A stretch of 35,684 bases of DNA, taken from NCBI GenBank assembly GCA_027063985.1, contig JAMOQN010000200.1, forward strand, positions 1 to 35,684. Direction: 5' to 3'. Below are positions 19,033-29,062 of this stretch, one piece after another. The notes beneath the pieces are model-generated. The model did no database searches. It worked only from the letters and a program-made list of their open reading frames with translations, and was not told where the DNA came from. The position numbers were made by a program, and so were the translations under genes. This DNA comes from Desulfohalobiaceae bacterium (lineage in GTDB: Bacteria; Desulfobacterota; Desulfovibrionia; Desulfovibrionales; Desulfothermaceae). Each line of letters starts with the position of its first letter. Position 1 is the first letter of the stretch.

Positions 19033-19890
19033 TTATGGTATTAGTCCGTACTCAGCAATGTTTTCTCTCATAGATGCAACGTTTAATAAAACCCTTTGTT
19101 TTCTCTTTCTTATTTCATCTTTTAATCTTGGGATTGCCAATTCATCTAAATATTTTTTCTCCGAATCCACTCCTACGAATTTTCTTTTATAGCGTATTGC
19201 AATAACTCCAGTAGTCCCACTACCACAAAATGGATCAAGAACAATATCTCCTTCATTGCTTGAAGCTAAAATAATTCTTTTCAATAATGCTTCAGGTTTT
19301 TGTGTTGGATGTTTGCCATATCTTTTTTCTTCATTTTTAGGAGTATTGATGGCCCAGACACTTCTCATTTGTTTATTAGGCTTTTTGATAAAATCGCCAT
19401 CCCAATTACCATTTTTCATTAAATCATAATTAAAAGTATGTTTGGCTTTTTTATTCTTCTTTGCCCATAACAGTGTTTCGTGACTGGCAGTAAACATTCT
19501 ACAAGACAAATTTGGTGAGGCATTTGGTTTAAACCAGCATATATCATTGATAAAATGCCAGCCCTGTTTTTGAAGGGCAAAACCACATGAATATATTGAA
19601 TGGTATGTTCCAGATATCCATAAGGTTCCATTTGGTTTTAAAATCCTCTTACATGCCTCAATCCACCTATAGTGGAACTGAAAATCTTCCTCTACTCCCT
19701 TGCTTTTATCCCATTCGCCCTTATTGACACTTACTCTTCTACCAGCGTGACAAGTAAATCCATCATTTGAAAGATTATATGGCGGATCAGCAAAAATCAA
19801 ATCAATACTTTCCTCTGGCAATTTACTTAAAACTTCTAATACATCACCAAGGTAAAGTCGAATCCCTATGTCACTAAAATATGCCTTCAT
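19033..19890 (-). CDS. DpnA-type adenine-specific DNA methyltransferase (predicted GATC)
   Basis: DLIFADPPYNLSNDGFTCHAGRRVSVNKGEWDKS, NGTLWISGTYHSIYSCG, GKHPTQKPEALLKRIILASSNEGDIVLDPFCGSGTTGV; closely resembles DpnA. Confidence 0.92.
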   Translation of the reverse strand: MKAYFSDIGIRLYLGDVLEVLSKLPEESIDLIFADPPYNLSNDGFTCHAGRRVSVNKGEWDKSKGVEEDFQFHYRWIEACKRILKPNGTLWISGTYHSIYSCGFALQKQGWHFINDICWFKPNASPNLSCRMFTASHETLLWAKKNKKAKHTFNYDLMKNGNWDGDFIKKPNKQMRSVWAINTPKNEEKRYGKHPTQKPEALLKRIILASSNEGDIVLDPFCGSGTTGVIAIRYKRKFVGVDSEKKYLDELAIPRLKDEIRKRKQRVLLNVASMRENIAEYGLIP

Positions 19891-20030
19891 TATCTCTCTC
19901 TTTTATATAATTTTCACGGAGCTCACGGACAAGCTCACTAAGACTTTCTTTTTTTTGCGAGATTAGTAACTTTATATTTCAATCCTGAGTCAATCTCATG
20001 ATCATTTGTGTTGTCGTATTTTCTCCTCAC
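19874..20030 (-). other. Candidate small ORF upstream of the methylase, split by a poly-A frameshift
   Basis: GTG frame reads VRRKYDNTNDHEIDSGLKYKVTNLAKKRKS*; skipping one A of the A8 tract (19949-19956) continues to ESLSELVRELRENYIKERDNEGIF*, ending inside the methylase start. Confidence 0.35.
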
Positions 20031-20060
20031 GCACTTAATTTGTTAGATTCAATCCTTTAC

Positions 20061-20126
20061 CCCATACACCCATTAACTCATGTACCCATCAACCCATACA
20101 CCCATATACCCATATACCCACTACCC
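20061..20126. repeat. 8-bp tandem repeat, consensus CCCATAYA (+) / TRTATGGG (-)
   Basis: CCC (one CTC) at 20061, 20069, 20077, 20085, 20093, 20101, 20109, 20117: exact 8-nt period, degenerate units. Confidence 0.9.
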
Positions 20127-20131
20127 AACCA

Positions 20132-23100
20132 CTAGTGACTATACTTTTCTCTCTGTCTCTTTAATGCCTCTTCCTGCTCTTCAAAAGAGGAAAAGCCTGC
20201 CTGGTGTAATGCATCCAGTACAGTTTGATCCCAATCCCAATTGGCATAAATTACTGGTTTATGCAATTTATCTCTAAAGGATTCCAGTTCATTTCTGTAA
20301 AATTGCTCTTTTGGTGTTTGGAGATTATTATAAAGTTGTCTGCTAAGTCTGTTTATCTCTCCTTCATACCACTGGAGTATGTCAGCAGCTGTAGTATTTT
20401 GTTTAATTATGTGTCCATATCCTTCCTCTTTTAAAATATTACATAATCTTTCAAAGTGTTGTTGCTTTAACCATTTTCCGAGATCTTTCAACTGTATATT
20501 TTCTTGCTCAAGTTCATATACATCGTATTTGGTCTGGGCATATGTATCAGGCACTACTGATGCTGAAACTATGCCTGCAATGCAAACAAGCCCTCTAATT
20601 ATTTTACTATTAGACACACCCTGGCCGCAGAAGCCAACTTTTTTGCCATATTTTTGCCCTGTGAAAATAGTAGTTAAAATAGCCCATACTACTGCTGGAT
20701 CTTCTTCATCATATACCTTTCTAAGTCTGGGATTATCCCTATCTGTTCCAAGGACCAGCTGGGTCATATCGTTGGAACCAATGGAAAATCCGTCAAATTC
20801 CTTGATAAATTCTTTTGCTAGAATTGCATTACTGGGGATTTCTGACATCTGAATAATCTTTAGTCCATCTTCACCACTTTTTAGGTTGTGGACATGTTCT
20901 AAATATCTTTTCATGGACCTTGCTTCTTCCAGGGTCCTTACAAAGGGCAACATCAAACACAAATTTTTACCACCATATGCGCCCCTGGCCAATTTAAATG
21001 CCTCTATTTCCCAGTCATGGAGGTTTCTGGAAACACCCCTATATCCTAACATTGGATTGTCTTCTACCTGCTCAAACAAAAGCCCGCCTACGAGATTTCT
21101 GTATTCATTGGTTTTAAAGTCTGTGGTCCTATAGATAATTTCCCTGCCATAAAATGCCATTGCAAAAAGGGCCAGCCCTTGTGCAAGGGATTGTACATAT
21201 AATTCTTTTCCTGTCCTATATCCTTTGCTCCTGATGTGATTTGCGATTTTCTTGGGCAAGTTCCTTACATCGTCCATCCTCTGGCCAAGACCTACTTTTT
21301 GGGCAACATCTTCCCTTAACTTTTTTATCCTCTCAATTACATGTCTAACCTCTGGATCATCTTTTATTCTCTCATAGTGAAAATTGATGTTCTCCTCAAT
21401 TTCTTCTTTCTTTTGTCTATCTTCAGGGGAATCTCCAAGGGTAAGTAATTTATCATAGTAACCCATTACATAGGCAATGTGTTCTTTGATATCAGTTGAT
21501 GTCTTTATTTCATTTAAATAGTGTGTTGCATTTTCTAAATATGAATCCAGTGCCCTGTCGCATTCTCTTATTTTTCTTTGAACTGCCAGCTCTTCCTCTC
21601 TTCCTGCTGTAACCTTTGCACTGAGTTCCTCTATTTTGTCTGTTAGACCAGAAATTATTCCTACATACTTTCTTAAATTAAGATCAAAGGTCAAAATTCC
21701 ATTGTCCAGTTGTTCTTTTATTATCTTTGTAAGCTCATTATCAAGTTCTTTTAATTTTTCATCAACATAGATATTGAGCGTCCCATTATCATAGGCTTCA
21801 AGTGCCATTGGGTGCACGCCTATATTTCCCAACATAAATTCTGCGCGCAAGAGTCCTACTTCAAAATCAGGAGAGTATCTCAGTCTGGAGAGAAACATTG
21901 CCTGTCCAACATCTGCAAGTATTAAGCCTATTTTTGTCTTGGTTGGTGGGAGTTTAGATACATCTACCTCTCCCCCAACTTCTATTAGAGGAAGTGCTCC
22001 CCTATACACTTTTCCCCTTGAACCATCAACAGTTACTTCCTGGCCATCTAAGGCCCTTAATGATTCAACTTTATTTATACCAATAACTGAAGGTATTCCC
22101 AATTCTCTGGAAGTGATAGCAGCATGGGATGTATCTCCACCTGCGCTTGCAAGTACTGCAGAAGCTATCCTCATCCCTGGCACCATATCAGGATCTGTCC
22201 TCTCAGCAGCCAGTATATCCCCTTTGTTAATCTTATTTAATTCCAGGGCGGAGCGTAAAAATCTTACTTTACCACTACCTGCCCCCCTGGATGCACCATT
22301 TCCAGTAAGGAGAACCTCAGCATGCTCTAAGGCCTTGGGATCTACTTCCAATCTTTTCATATAGATGGTGTATGGGTGTTTTTCAAACTCAATATTCCAT
22401 CTAGTTTCAGGCCTTGCCTGAACAAACCAGAGTCTATCCCATTCATCTATACAAAACTCAGTATCCATTATAATTCCGCCATAGGCCTGGCTTATCTTTC
22501 TGACACCCCTGGCCACTTCTTCTGCCTGGGCAAGTGAGAGGGACCACTTATACACTTCATCTTCTGGAAGACTTACAACAACAGTTCCGCTTCCATCGTC
22601 TTTGTATACAATTTTTTTGTCTTTTTTACCCATTTGTCTGATTACTACCTCTTGCCCATCATCCCTTTGAAACACATAATATTTATCAGGGGTGACCATT
22701 CCAGATACAACTGCCTCCCCAAGACCATAACTTGCATCAATGGATACAAGATCATTTCTATCAGTTCCCCTACAACCAGTGGCTGTATCAGCAGAAAAAG
22801 CTGTTCCAGAAATCACTGGATTAATCATCCTCATTATACAAACTGACAGAGATGTATTTTCAATAGCCCATTCTTTTTTTGCATTTTCAGCAATGGTATC
22901 ATCACCAGTTTTTTCAGCAAGATCCACTGCATCTAGAATTGCTTCTCTTCTATATGTCATTGAACGAAGATTATAAGCTGATGCACAGTCCCATTGATAG
23001 GCAACTATTACTTCATCTTCTGATGTTATATTTAAGTAGGTGTCCTGGAGCCCAGCAAATGCCTTTTTAGCACTGTCTTCACCTGCAGCAGAGGATCTAA

Positions 23101-23734
23101 CAGCCACTCTTACGTTTTCTTCTCCAACTTCTTTGCAAATATCCCTATATGCCTGACGAACAGCCTCCTTTACCTCCTCAGGTAAATCCACAGACAAGAT
23201 AGCAACCTGGACGAGTACTGAACGTTTTCTCAACTGGTCAATGCCCTCAGGAGAGGTGGCAAATCCTTCAACCACGTTGTTTATAAATTTTCTTAACTTG
23301 ATAAGCCTCTGTCCTTCTTTTTCCTGTAGTTTTTTTACCTTTGCTGCAGTTTTTCTGACAAATTTTCTCAAAAATTCTGGATCACTGTTTACTTCAACGC
23401 TATTCCAGTCCACCTGCTCATATTCCCTTTCAACAATTTCTCTGATCAAGGTTGCATTAACATTTGTTTCATCCAATAATTTATGAAATGCCTTGGCAGA
23501 TATTGCCCGAAATTGCGGTGTCCTTATCCCTTCAATCTGGCTAATAATAGCTGTATTGTAGTTCTTCCCTCCAACCAGATATTCCCCTTGCTTCCCCAAA
23601 AGGACAATTTCGCTTCCACTGAGTACCAATTTTTTTGTTAAATCTTCAGTAGAAGCAACAACTTTGGTCTTGACCTTTTCTTGTAACTTGACATCTATTT
23701 TAGGCTCTATCTGACTCTCTTTTTGTTTTGCCAT
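20132..23734 (-). CDS. Phosphoenolpyruvate synthase/pyruvate, water dikinase-like protein, 1200 aa
   Basis: VRVAVRSSAAGEDSAKKAFAGLQDTYLN, GGDTSHAAITSRELGIPSVIG phospho-His domain, GSNDMTQLVLGTDRDN and CGQGVSN PEP-binding domain; SD AGGAGG. Confidence 0.9.
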   Translation of the reverse strand: MAKQKESQIEPKIDVKLQEKVKTKVVASTEDLTKKLVLSGSEIVLLGKQGEYLVGGKNYNTAIISQIEGIRTPQFRAISAKAFHKLLDETNVNATLIREIVEREYEQVDWNSVEVNSDPEFLRKFVRKTAAKVKKLQEKEGQRLIKLRKFINNVVEGFATSPEGIDQLRKRSVLVQVAILSVDLPEEVKEAVRQAYRDICKEVGEENVRVAVRSSAAGEDSAKKAFAGLQDTYLNITSEDEVIVAYQWDCASAYNLRSMTYRREAILDAVDLAEKTGDDTIAENAKKEWAIENTSLSVCIMRMINPVISGTAFSADTATGCRGTDRNDLVSIDASYGLGEAVVSGMVTPDKYYVFQRDDGQEVVIRQMGKKDKKIVYKDDGSGTVVVSLPEDEVYKWSLSLAQAEEVARGVRKISQAYGGIIMDTEFCIDEWDRLWFVQARPETRWNIEFEKHPYTIYMKRLEVDPKALEHAEVLLTGNGASRGAGSGKVRFLRSALELNKINKGDILAAERTDPDMVPGMRIASAVLASAGGDTSHAAITSRELGIPSVIGINKVESLRALDGQEVTVDGSRGKVYRGALPLIEVGGEVDVSKLPPTKTKIGLILADVGQAMFLSRLRYSPDFEVGLLRAEFMLGNIGVHPMALEAYDNGTLNIYVDEKLKELDNELTKIIKEQLDNGILTFDLNLRKYVGIISGLTDKIEELSAKVTAGREEELAVQRKIRECDRALDSYLENATHYLNEIKTSTDIKEHIAYVMGYYDKLLTLGDSPEDRQKKEEIEENINFHYERIKDDPEVRHVIERIKKLREDVAQKVGLGQRMDDVRNLPKKIANHIRSKGYRTGKELYVQSLAQGLALFAMAFYGREIIYRTTDFKTNEYRNLVGGLLFEQVEDNPMLGYRGVSRNLHDWEIEAFKLARGAYGGKNLCLMLPFVRTLEEARSMKRYLEHVHNLKSGEDGLKIIQMSEIPSNAILAKEFIKEFDGFSIGSNDMTQLVLGTDRDNPRLRKVYDEEDPAVVWAILTTIFTGQKYGKKVGFCGQGVSNSKIIRGLVCIAGIVSASVVPDTYAQTKYDVYELEQENIQLKDLGKWLKQQHFERLCNILKEEGYGHIIKQNTTAADILQWYEGEINRLSRQLYNNLQTPKEQFYRNELESFRDKLHKPVIYANWDWDQTVLDALHQAGFSSFEEQEEALKRQREKYSH

Positions 23735-23774
23735 TATTTTCCTCCTTAAAATATCAAAGTCATAGAGAAAATTC

Positions 23775-24851
23775 TTAAATATAAGAAGCTACTAAATCTC
23801 CCATCTCTGAACACGATACAAGTTTAAACCCCTTTGTATAAATATCCTGGGTCCTATAACCCTCTGAAAGTACCCTGTTTACTGCATTTTCAATAGATTT
23901 AGCCTCTTTTTCCAGGGAAAATGAATATGTGAACATCATGGCCAATGATAATATTGTTGCCAAAGGATTTGCCTTGTTTTGGCCGGCAATATCAGGAGCT
24001 GATCCATGTATTGGTTCATATAGGCCTGGACTATTAGAATCTTTTATAGATGCAGATGGGAGCATTCCTATAGATCCAGTAATAATGGATGCTTCATCAG
24101 ATAAAATATCTCCAAATAAATTTGAAGTAACAATTACATCAAATTGAGAAGGATTTATTACAAGTTGCATGGCTGCATTATCCACATACATATGTTGAAG
24201 CTCAATGTCTGGATATTCTTTAGCTACATCTTCTACTACCTCTCTCCAGAGTCTAGAGACATCTAAAACATTGGCCTTATCTACAGAACATACCTTTTTG
24301 TTTCTTTTTCTGGCAATTTCAAAGGCTACCCTTGCTATTCGCCTAATTTCTGTTTCTGAATATACCATTGTATTATATCCAAATCTCTCCCCATTTCTTA
24401 TTTCAATGCCCTTAGGTTCACCAAAATAGATCCCTCCAGTAAGCTCCCTTACAACTACTAAATCAATGCCCTTTTCAACTATCTCTGATCTAAGGCAGGA
24501 TGCATCTTTTAATTCCTCAAAAACCTTTGCAGGTCTGAGATTGGCAAACAGCCCAAGTGCCTTTCTAATACCAAGTAACCCTTTTTCTGGTCTTAAGTTA
24601 TGGTCTATATTATCCCACTTAGGTCCGCCCACTGCTCCAAGTAAGACTGCATCTGCTTTTAGACATTTGTCTATTGTTTCTTGAGGAAGTGGCTCTCCGT
24701 ACTCATCTATGGCACAGCCGCCAATTAGTGCGTGGTCAATATAAATCTCATGGTCAAATTTTTTTGCTACTTTTTTTAGGACCTTTTCTGCCTGGGCCAC
24801 TATCTCTTTGCCTATTCCATCTCCAGGAAGGACGCAGATTTTTAATTCCAC
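23775..24851 (-). CDS. leuB: 3-isopropylmalate dehydrogenase
   Basis: [60 protein letters not shown]. Confidence 0.96.
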   Translation of the reverse strand: MELKICVLPGDGIGKEIVAQAEKVLKKVAKKFDHEIYIDHALIGGCAIDEYGEPLPQETIDKCLKADAVLLGAVGGPKWDNIDHNLRPEKGLLGIRKALGLFANLRPAKVFEELKDASCLRSEIVEKGIDLVVVRELTGGIYFGEPKGIEIRNGERFGYNTMVYSETEIRRIARVAFEIARKRNKKVCSVDKANVLDVSRLWREVVEDVAKEYPDIELQHMYVDNAAMQLVINPSQFDVIVTSNLFGDILSDEASIITGSIGMLPSASIKDSNSPGLYEPIHGSAPDIAGQNKANPLATILSLAMMFTYSFSLEKEAKSIENAVNRVLSEGYRTQDIYTKGFKLVSCSEMGDLVASYI

Positions 24852-24853
24852 CT

Positions 24854-25351
24854 CTAATTCCCCTTTATCTTGTTTTTTACATATTCAATAAGTCCACCTA
24901 CTTTCAATAAATTTAACATAAAATCTGGTAATTTTGGAGTATTTATAACCTGGTTTTTAGTTAAATTTTGAATTTCCCCTTTCACTAGATTAACTTTAAG
25001 TTCATCGCCTTCATCAATATTTTCCCACATATCTCCTATTTCAATCAAGGGAAGGCCCATATTAAAAGCATTTCTATAAAATATCCTTGCAAAGCTATGG
25101 GCAATAACCAATGGAATCCCTGCACCCAATATGGCAAGTGGAGCGTGTTCCCTGGATGATCCACAACCAAAATTAGGGCCAGCAACTATTATATCGCCCT
25201 CTGATACTTTTTTTACCCACTTTGGGTCTATGCCTGCCATACAATGACCACCAAGCTCCTTAACATCAGTTGTAACCAGAAAACGTGCAGGAATAATAGC
25301 ATCGGTATCTATATGCGCCCCTAATTTATGTACCTTGCCTCTAAATTCCAT
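24854..25351 (-). CDS. leuD: 3-isopropylmalate dehydratase small subunit
   Basis: [57 protein letters not shown]. Confidence 0.96.
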   Translation of the reverse strand: MEFRGKVHKLGAHIDTDAIIPARFLVTTDVKELGGHCMAGIDPKWVKKVSEGDIIVAGPNFGCGSSREHAPLAILGAGIPLVIAHSFARIFYRNAFNMGLPLIEIGDMWENIDEGDELKVNLVKGEIQNLTKNQVINTPKLPDFMLNLLKVGGLIEYVKNKIKGN

Positions 25352-25402
25352 AACCTACCTCTTTTATTGTTCTATGTTCAGGACTCAAAAACTAGAACCC
25401 TT

Positions 25403-26677
25403 CTAATCACTAGTTCCTATGACTATTTTAGGATGTACTATTTCACCACAAATAGCACTGGCTGCTGCTACATAAGGGTTTGATAAATATACAAAACTAT
25501 CCAAACTCCCCATTCTGCCTTTGAAATTTCTATTAGTTGTGGCCACAGCCACTTCCCCTGACGCAAGTATCCCCATGTGTCCACCAAGACAGGGGCCACA
25601 TGTTGGAGGACCTACAACTGCGCCAGCATCAAGAAAGATTTCTATCAACCCTTCTTTTAAGGCCTGTTTATAAATATTTGGAGTTGCGGGAAGTATTATT
25701 AATCTTACATGTTTTTTGACTTTTCTTCCCTTTAAAATTTCTGCTGCCTGTCTTAAGTCAGTAATCCTGCCATTTGTGCACGAACCAATTACTACTTGAT
25801 CAACCTTTACTCCCTTCACTTCTTCTACAGGTTTTACATTTTCAGGAAGGTGTGGACATGCAACCTGAGGCGATAGCTGGTCAACTTCAATGGTTATCTT
25901 TTTTTCGTAGCTGGCATCCTCATCTGGATATACACATTCCTGGATCTTTTTTCCCCTCTCGTCCATATATTTTTTTGTAATATCATCAATGGGAAATAGT
26001 CCTACTTTTCCTCCTGCCTCTATGGCCATATTGGCTATGGTCATACGCATTTCAATATTTAATTCTTTTAATGTATCCCCTCCAAATTCCAATGCCTTAT
26101 ATAAGGCCCCATCTACTCCTATATTTCCAATTAGATTTAAGATTATATCTTTTCCCTGAACAAATTCAGGTAGTTTACCTTTAAGCTCTACATATATGGT
26201 TGGAGGTACCTTAAACCATGTCTCACCTAATACCATTGCAGCTGCTATGTCAGTGCTACCAAGTCCTGTTGCAAATGCTCCAATGGCTCCATATGTGCAT
26301 GTGTGGCTGTCTGCGCCAACAACAATATCCATAGGTTCAACTAATCCAAGTTCTGGAAGCAGGGCGTGTTCTACACCAACGTCTCCGCCTTCAAAATAAT
26401 ATTTAATCCCCATTTTTTTGGCAAATTCCCTGACTATCTTCACCTGTTCTGCTGAATCTATGTCCTTATTTGGGGTAAAGTGGTCGCAGACAAGTATTAC
26501 TTTCTCAGGGTCAAATACTTTTGTTGCTCCCATTTTTTCCATTGATTTTATCGCAAGAGGCGCTGTGATATCATTTGCCAGCACCTTAGATACCTTACAC
26601 TGTATGATCTGACCAACTGAAAAATCCTTTTGGTCTGTATGTTGTTCTAATATCTTTTGAACTAAACCTTTGCCCAT
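25403..26677 (-). CDS. leuC: 3-isopropylmalate dehydratase large subunit
   Basis: VVGADSHTCTYGAIGAFATGLGSTDIAAAM, GSCTNGRITDLR, GPPTCGPCLGGHMGILA. Confidence 0.96.
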   Translation of the reverse strand: MGKGLVQKILEQHTDQKDFSVGQIIQCKVSKVLANDITAPLAIKSMEKMGATKVFDPEKVILVCDHFTPNKDIDSAEQVKIVREFAKKMGIKYYFEGGDVGVEHALLPELGLVEPMDIVVGADSHTCTYGAIGAFATGLGSTDIAAAMVLGETWFKVPPTIYVELKGKLPEFVQGKDIILNLIGNIGVDGALYKALEFGGDTLKELNIEMRMTIANMAIEAGGKVGLFPIDDITKKYMDERGKKIQECVYPDEDASYEKKITIEVDQLSPQVACPHLPENVKPVEEVKGVKVDQVVIGSCTNGRITDLRQAAEILKGRKVKKHVRLIILPATPNIYKQALKEGLIEIFLDAGAVVGPPTCGPCLGGHMGILASGEVAVATTNRNFKGRMGSLDSFVYLSNPYVAAASAICGEIVHPKIVIGTSD

Positions 26678-28194
26678 ACTTTTTCCTCCTGTTTTCGGGC
26701 GAGACGATTCAATGCATTAATATAGGCCTTTGCACTTGCCACTATGATATCTGGATCAGAGCCCCTTCCTATGGCAGTCTTATTTCCTTCTTCTAGTATT
26801 ACAGTCACTTCACCCTGGGCATCTGTTCCACCTGTAATTGCATTAATGGAAAATTTAACCAATTTTGGTTGTCTTCCTATGAGCTTACTTATAGCATTAA
26901 ATACTGCATCAACAGGACCAACCCCAAATTCTGATATCTGCTCGTCCATCCCATCGATCTCCATTTTTAAGGTGGCAGTGGGTATTGCCATATTTCCTGA
27001 GATAGAACAGAGATATTTTAATTTGTATTTATCTGGTATCCTGTATATTTCCTCTAAAACTAAGGCCTCTAAGTCTTCCAAAAAGATCTGTTTTTTCTTA
27101 TCTGCTAAGTCCTTAACTGCCTTAAATACCTTATCTAGCTGTTCTGGAGTTAGTTTATAACCGAGGTTTTCTAGCTGTTGTTTACACGCATGTCTTCCAG
27201 AATGTTTTCCCAAAACCAGTTCTGATGGTGGCCTGCCTATTGATTCTGGGGTCATGATCTCGTAGGTGAGTCTATTTTTTAAGACGCCATGTTGATGGAT
27301 TCCTGCTTCATGGGCAAAGGCATTTCCACCAATAATTGCTTTATATGCGGGTATAGGCATACCAATAATCATGGAGAGTAATCTACATGCTGGATAGAGG
27401 AGTTCTTTTTTTATGTTGGTCTCAAATCCATAATAGGAATTTCTTACATGAAGGGCCATTACTACCTCTTCTAAGGCAGTATTTCCTGCCCTCTCTCCAA
27501 TCCCGCACAGGGTTACTTCCACCTGTCTTGCCCCTGCCCTGATACCAGCCAGGGTGTTGGCAGTTGCAAGACCTAAGTCATTGTGACAATGGACACTTAA
27601 AATTGCATTGTCTATATTTTTAACATTTTTCTTTAGATATCTAATTAAATCCCCAAATTCTTCTGGCTGGGCATAACCAACTGTATCTGGTATATTTATT
27701 GTGGTAGCGCCTGCATCAATTGCAGTTTCAACTACTTGTACCAGGAAATCCCAATCAGAGCGCGAGGCATCTTCTGCTGAAAATTCAACATTGTGGGTGT
27801 ATTCCCTGGCCCGTGACACAGATTTTTTTATCGCAGCTATAACTTCTTCTCTACTCATTCCCAATTTATGCTGCATGTGTATATCTGACGTGGCAATAAA
27901 TGTATGGATTCTGGGATAACGGGCACCTTTGATTGCTTCAAAGCCCCTATCAATATCTGCGTCAGATGCCCTACAAAGGGCAGCTACCTGCGCATTTTCT
28001 ACCACTTTACTAATTTCTTTAACAGCCTCAAAATCTCCCTCACTAGCTGCGGGAAAACCAGCTTCTATTACATCAACACCAAGATTATCTAATTGTCTGG
28101 CAAGTCTTTTCTTCTCTTCTGTATTCATTGTGGCGCCTGGGGATTGTTCTCCATCCCTTAAGGTTGTATCAAAAATATATATTTTCTCAGACAT
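26662..28194 (-). CDS. leuA: 2-isopropylmalate synthase
   Basis: DTTLRDGEQSPGATMN, LSVHCHNDLGLATANTLAGIRAGARQVE, LGKHSGRHACKQQLENLGY; C-terminal regulatory domain. Confidence 0.96.
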   Translation of the reverse strand: MSEKIYIFDTTLRDGEQSPGATMNTEEKKRLARQLDNLGVDVIEAGFPAASEGDFEAVKEISKVVENAQVAALCRASDADIDRGFEAIKGARYPRIHTFIATSDIHMQHKLGMSREEVIAAIKKSVSRAREYTHNVEFSAEDASRSDWDFLVQVVETAIDAGATTINIPDTVGYAQPEEFGDLIRYLKKNVKNIDNAILSVHCHNDLGLATANTLAGIRAGARQVEVTLCGIGERAGNTALEEVVMALHVRNSYYGFETNIKKELLYPACRLLSMIIGMPIPAYKAIIGGNAFAHEAGIHQHGVLKNRLTYEIMTPESIGRPPSELVLGKHSGRHACKQQLENLGYKLTPEQLDKVFKAVKDLADKKKQIFLEDLEALVLEEIYRIPDKYKLKYLCSISGNMAIPTATLKMEIDGMDEQISEFGVGPVDAVFNAISKLIGRQPKLVKFSINAITGGTDAQGEVTVILEEGNKTAIGRGSDPDIIVASAKAYINALNRLARKQEEKVWAKV

Positions 28195-28279
28195 ATGTTT
28201 TCTCCCTGGAAGCTTAAATTTAACTTTTTAATTTTATTGAATTTCCTATACTAACATATTTGTGTGATTGAGTTTTATT

Positions 28280-29062
28280 TTATGAGGACTTGCGCTTTGC
28301 AAGCCCTCTAAGCAAAGGGCGATCTTTATGAAAAGGCTGATATATATAGGTATAAATTGGGCCGTATAAGGTATAAAACAGAAAAAACAAAAAGGTGATT
28401 AAATAAGGTTCAGACCCAACTAGTACAAAGAGAAGTACCACTAAAACAGACGATGTAAATGGCCTTGCTTTAAACAAACTTAAGTCTTTAAAAGAATAAT
28501 ATTTTACCTTGCTAACCATAAGCAAGGACAGACAAAATGTTGATGTGAGCAAAAAGCACGCTACTGCTTTTTCTGAAAATAAATTATCAAAGGCTGCCCA
28601 TTTTGAGAACAAGATAAAGGTTGCCAGAAAACAAGCAGCAGCGGGTATAGGCAGTCCCATAAAAAATTTGGGATCATATATATCTTTTCTCATGGCCATT
28701 AGATTAAATCTCGCAAGTCTAAGGGCTCCACACGCCAGAAAAAGAAAGGAGATTGCAATCCCAAGCCTTCCAAAATAATGTAATTTCCAGAGATACACAG
28801 TAATTGCTGGCGTTACTCCAAAGGCTATTAAATCTGCCAATGAATCCATCTGTATCCCAAAATCAGAGCTTGCCCTGGTGAGCCTGGCAACCTTTCCATC
28901 CAGGCCATCAAATACGCAACTTATAAGTATTGCCATGGCTGCATGATAAAACTTACCTGAAATAGCATATAAAATCCCTATAAATCCAGTGAACATACTG
29001 GCTGTTGTGAGCAAGTTTGGGATAACATAATAACCAATGGGTGTGCGTTTATTTTTTTTCAT
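28280..29062 (-). CDS. pssA: CDP-diacylglycerol-serine O-phosphatidyltransferase
   Basis: FDGLDGKVARLTRASSDFGIQMDSLADLIAFGVTP, multiple TM helices. Confidence 0.94.
   Translation of the reverse strand: MKKNKRTPIGYYVIPNLLTTASMFTGFIGILYAISGKFYHAAMAILISCVFDGLDGKVARLTRASSDFGIQMDSLADLIAFGVTPAITVYLWKLHYFGRLGIAISFLFLACGALRLARFNLMAMRKDIYDPKFFMGLPIPAAACFLATFILFSKWAAFDNLFSEKAVACFLLTSTFCLSLLMVSKVKYYSFKDLSLFKARPFTSSVLVVLLFVLVGSEPYLITFLFFLFYTLYGPIYTYIYQPFHKDRPLLRGLAKRKSS

Noticed and set aside
19419-19631. Minus-strand 70 aa ORF inside the methylase gene
   Set aside because: Alternative frame within a well-conserved methylase CDS
20061-20126. CRISPR array
   Set aside because: Unit is only 8 bp with no spacers; a simple tandem repeat, not CRISPR
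20080-20277. + ORF MYPSTHTPIYPYTHYPTT... across the octanucleotide repeat
   Set aside because: Repeat-derived translation, antisense to the PEP synthase-like 3' end; no support as a gene
28195-28279. Leucine leader peptide/attenuator before leuA
   Set aside because: No leucine-codon-rich short ORF or T-tract terminator found in this interval
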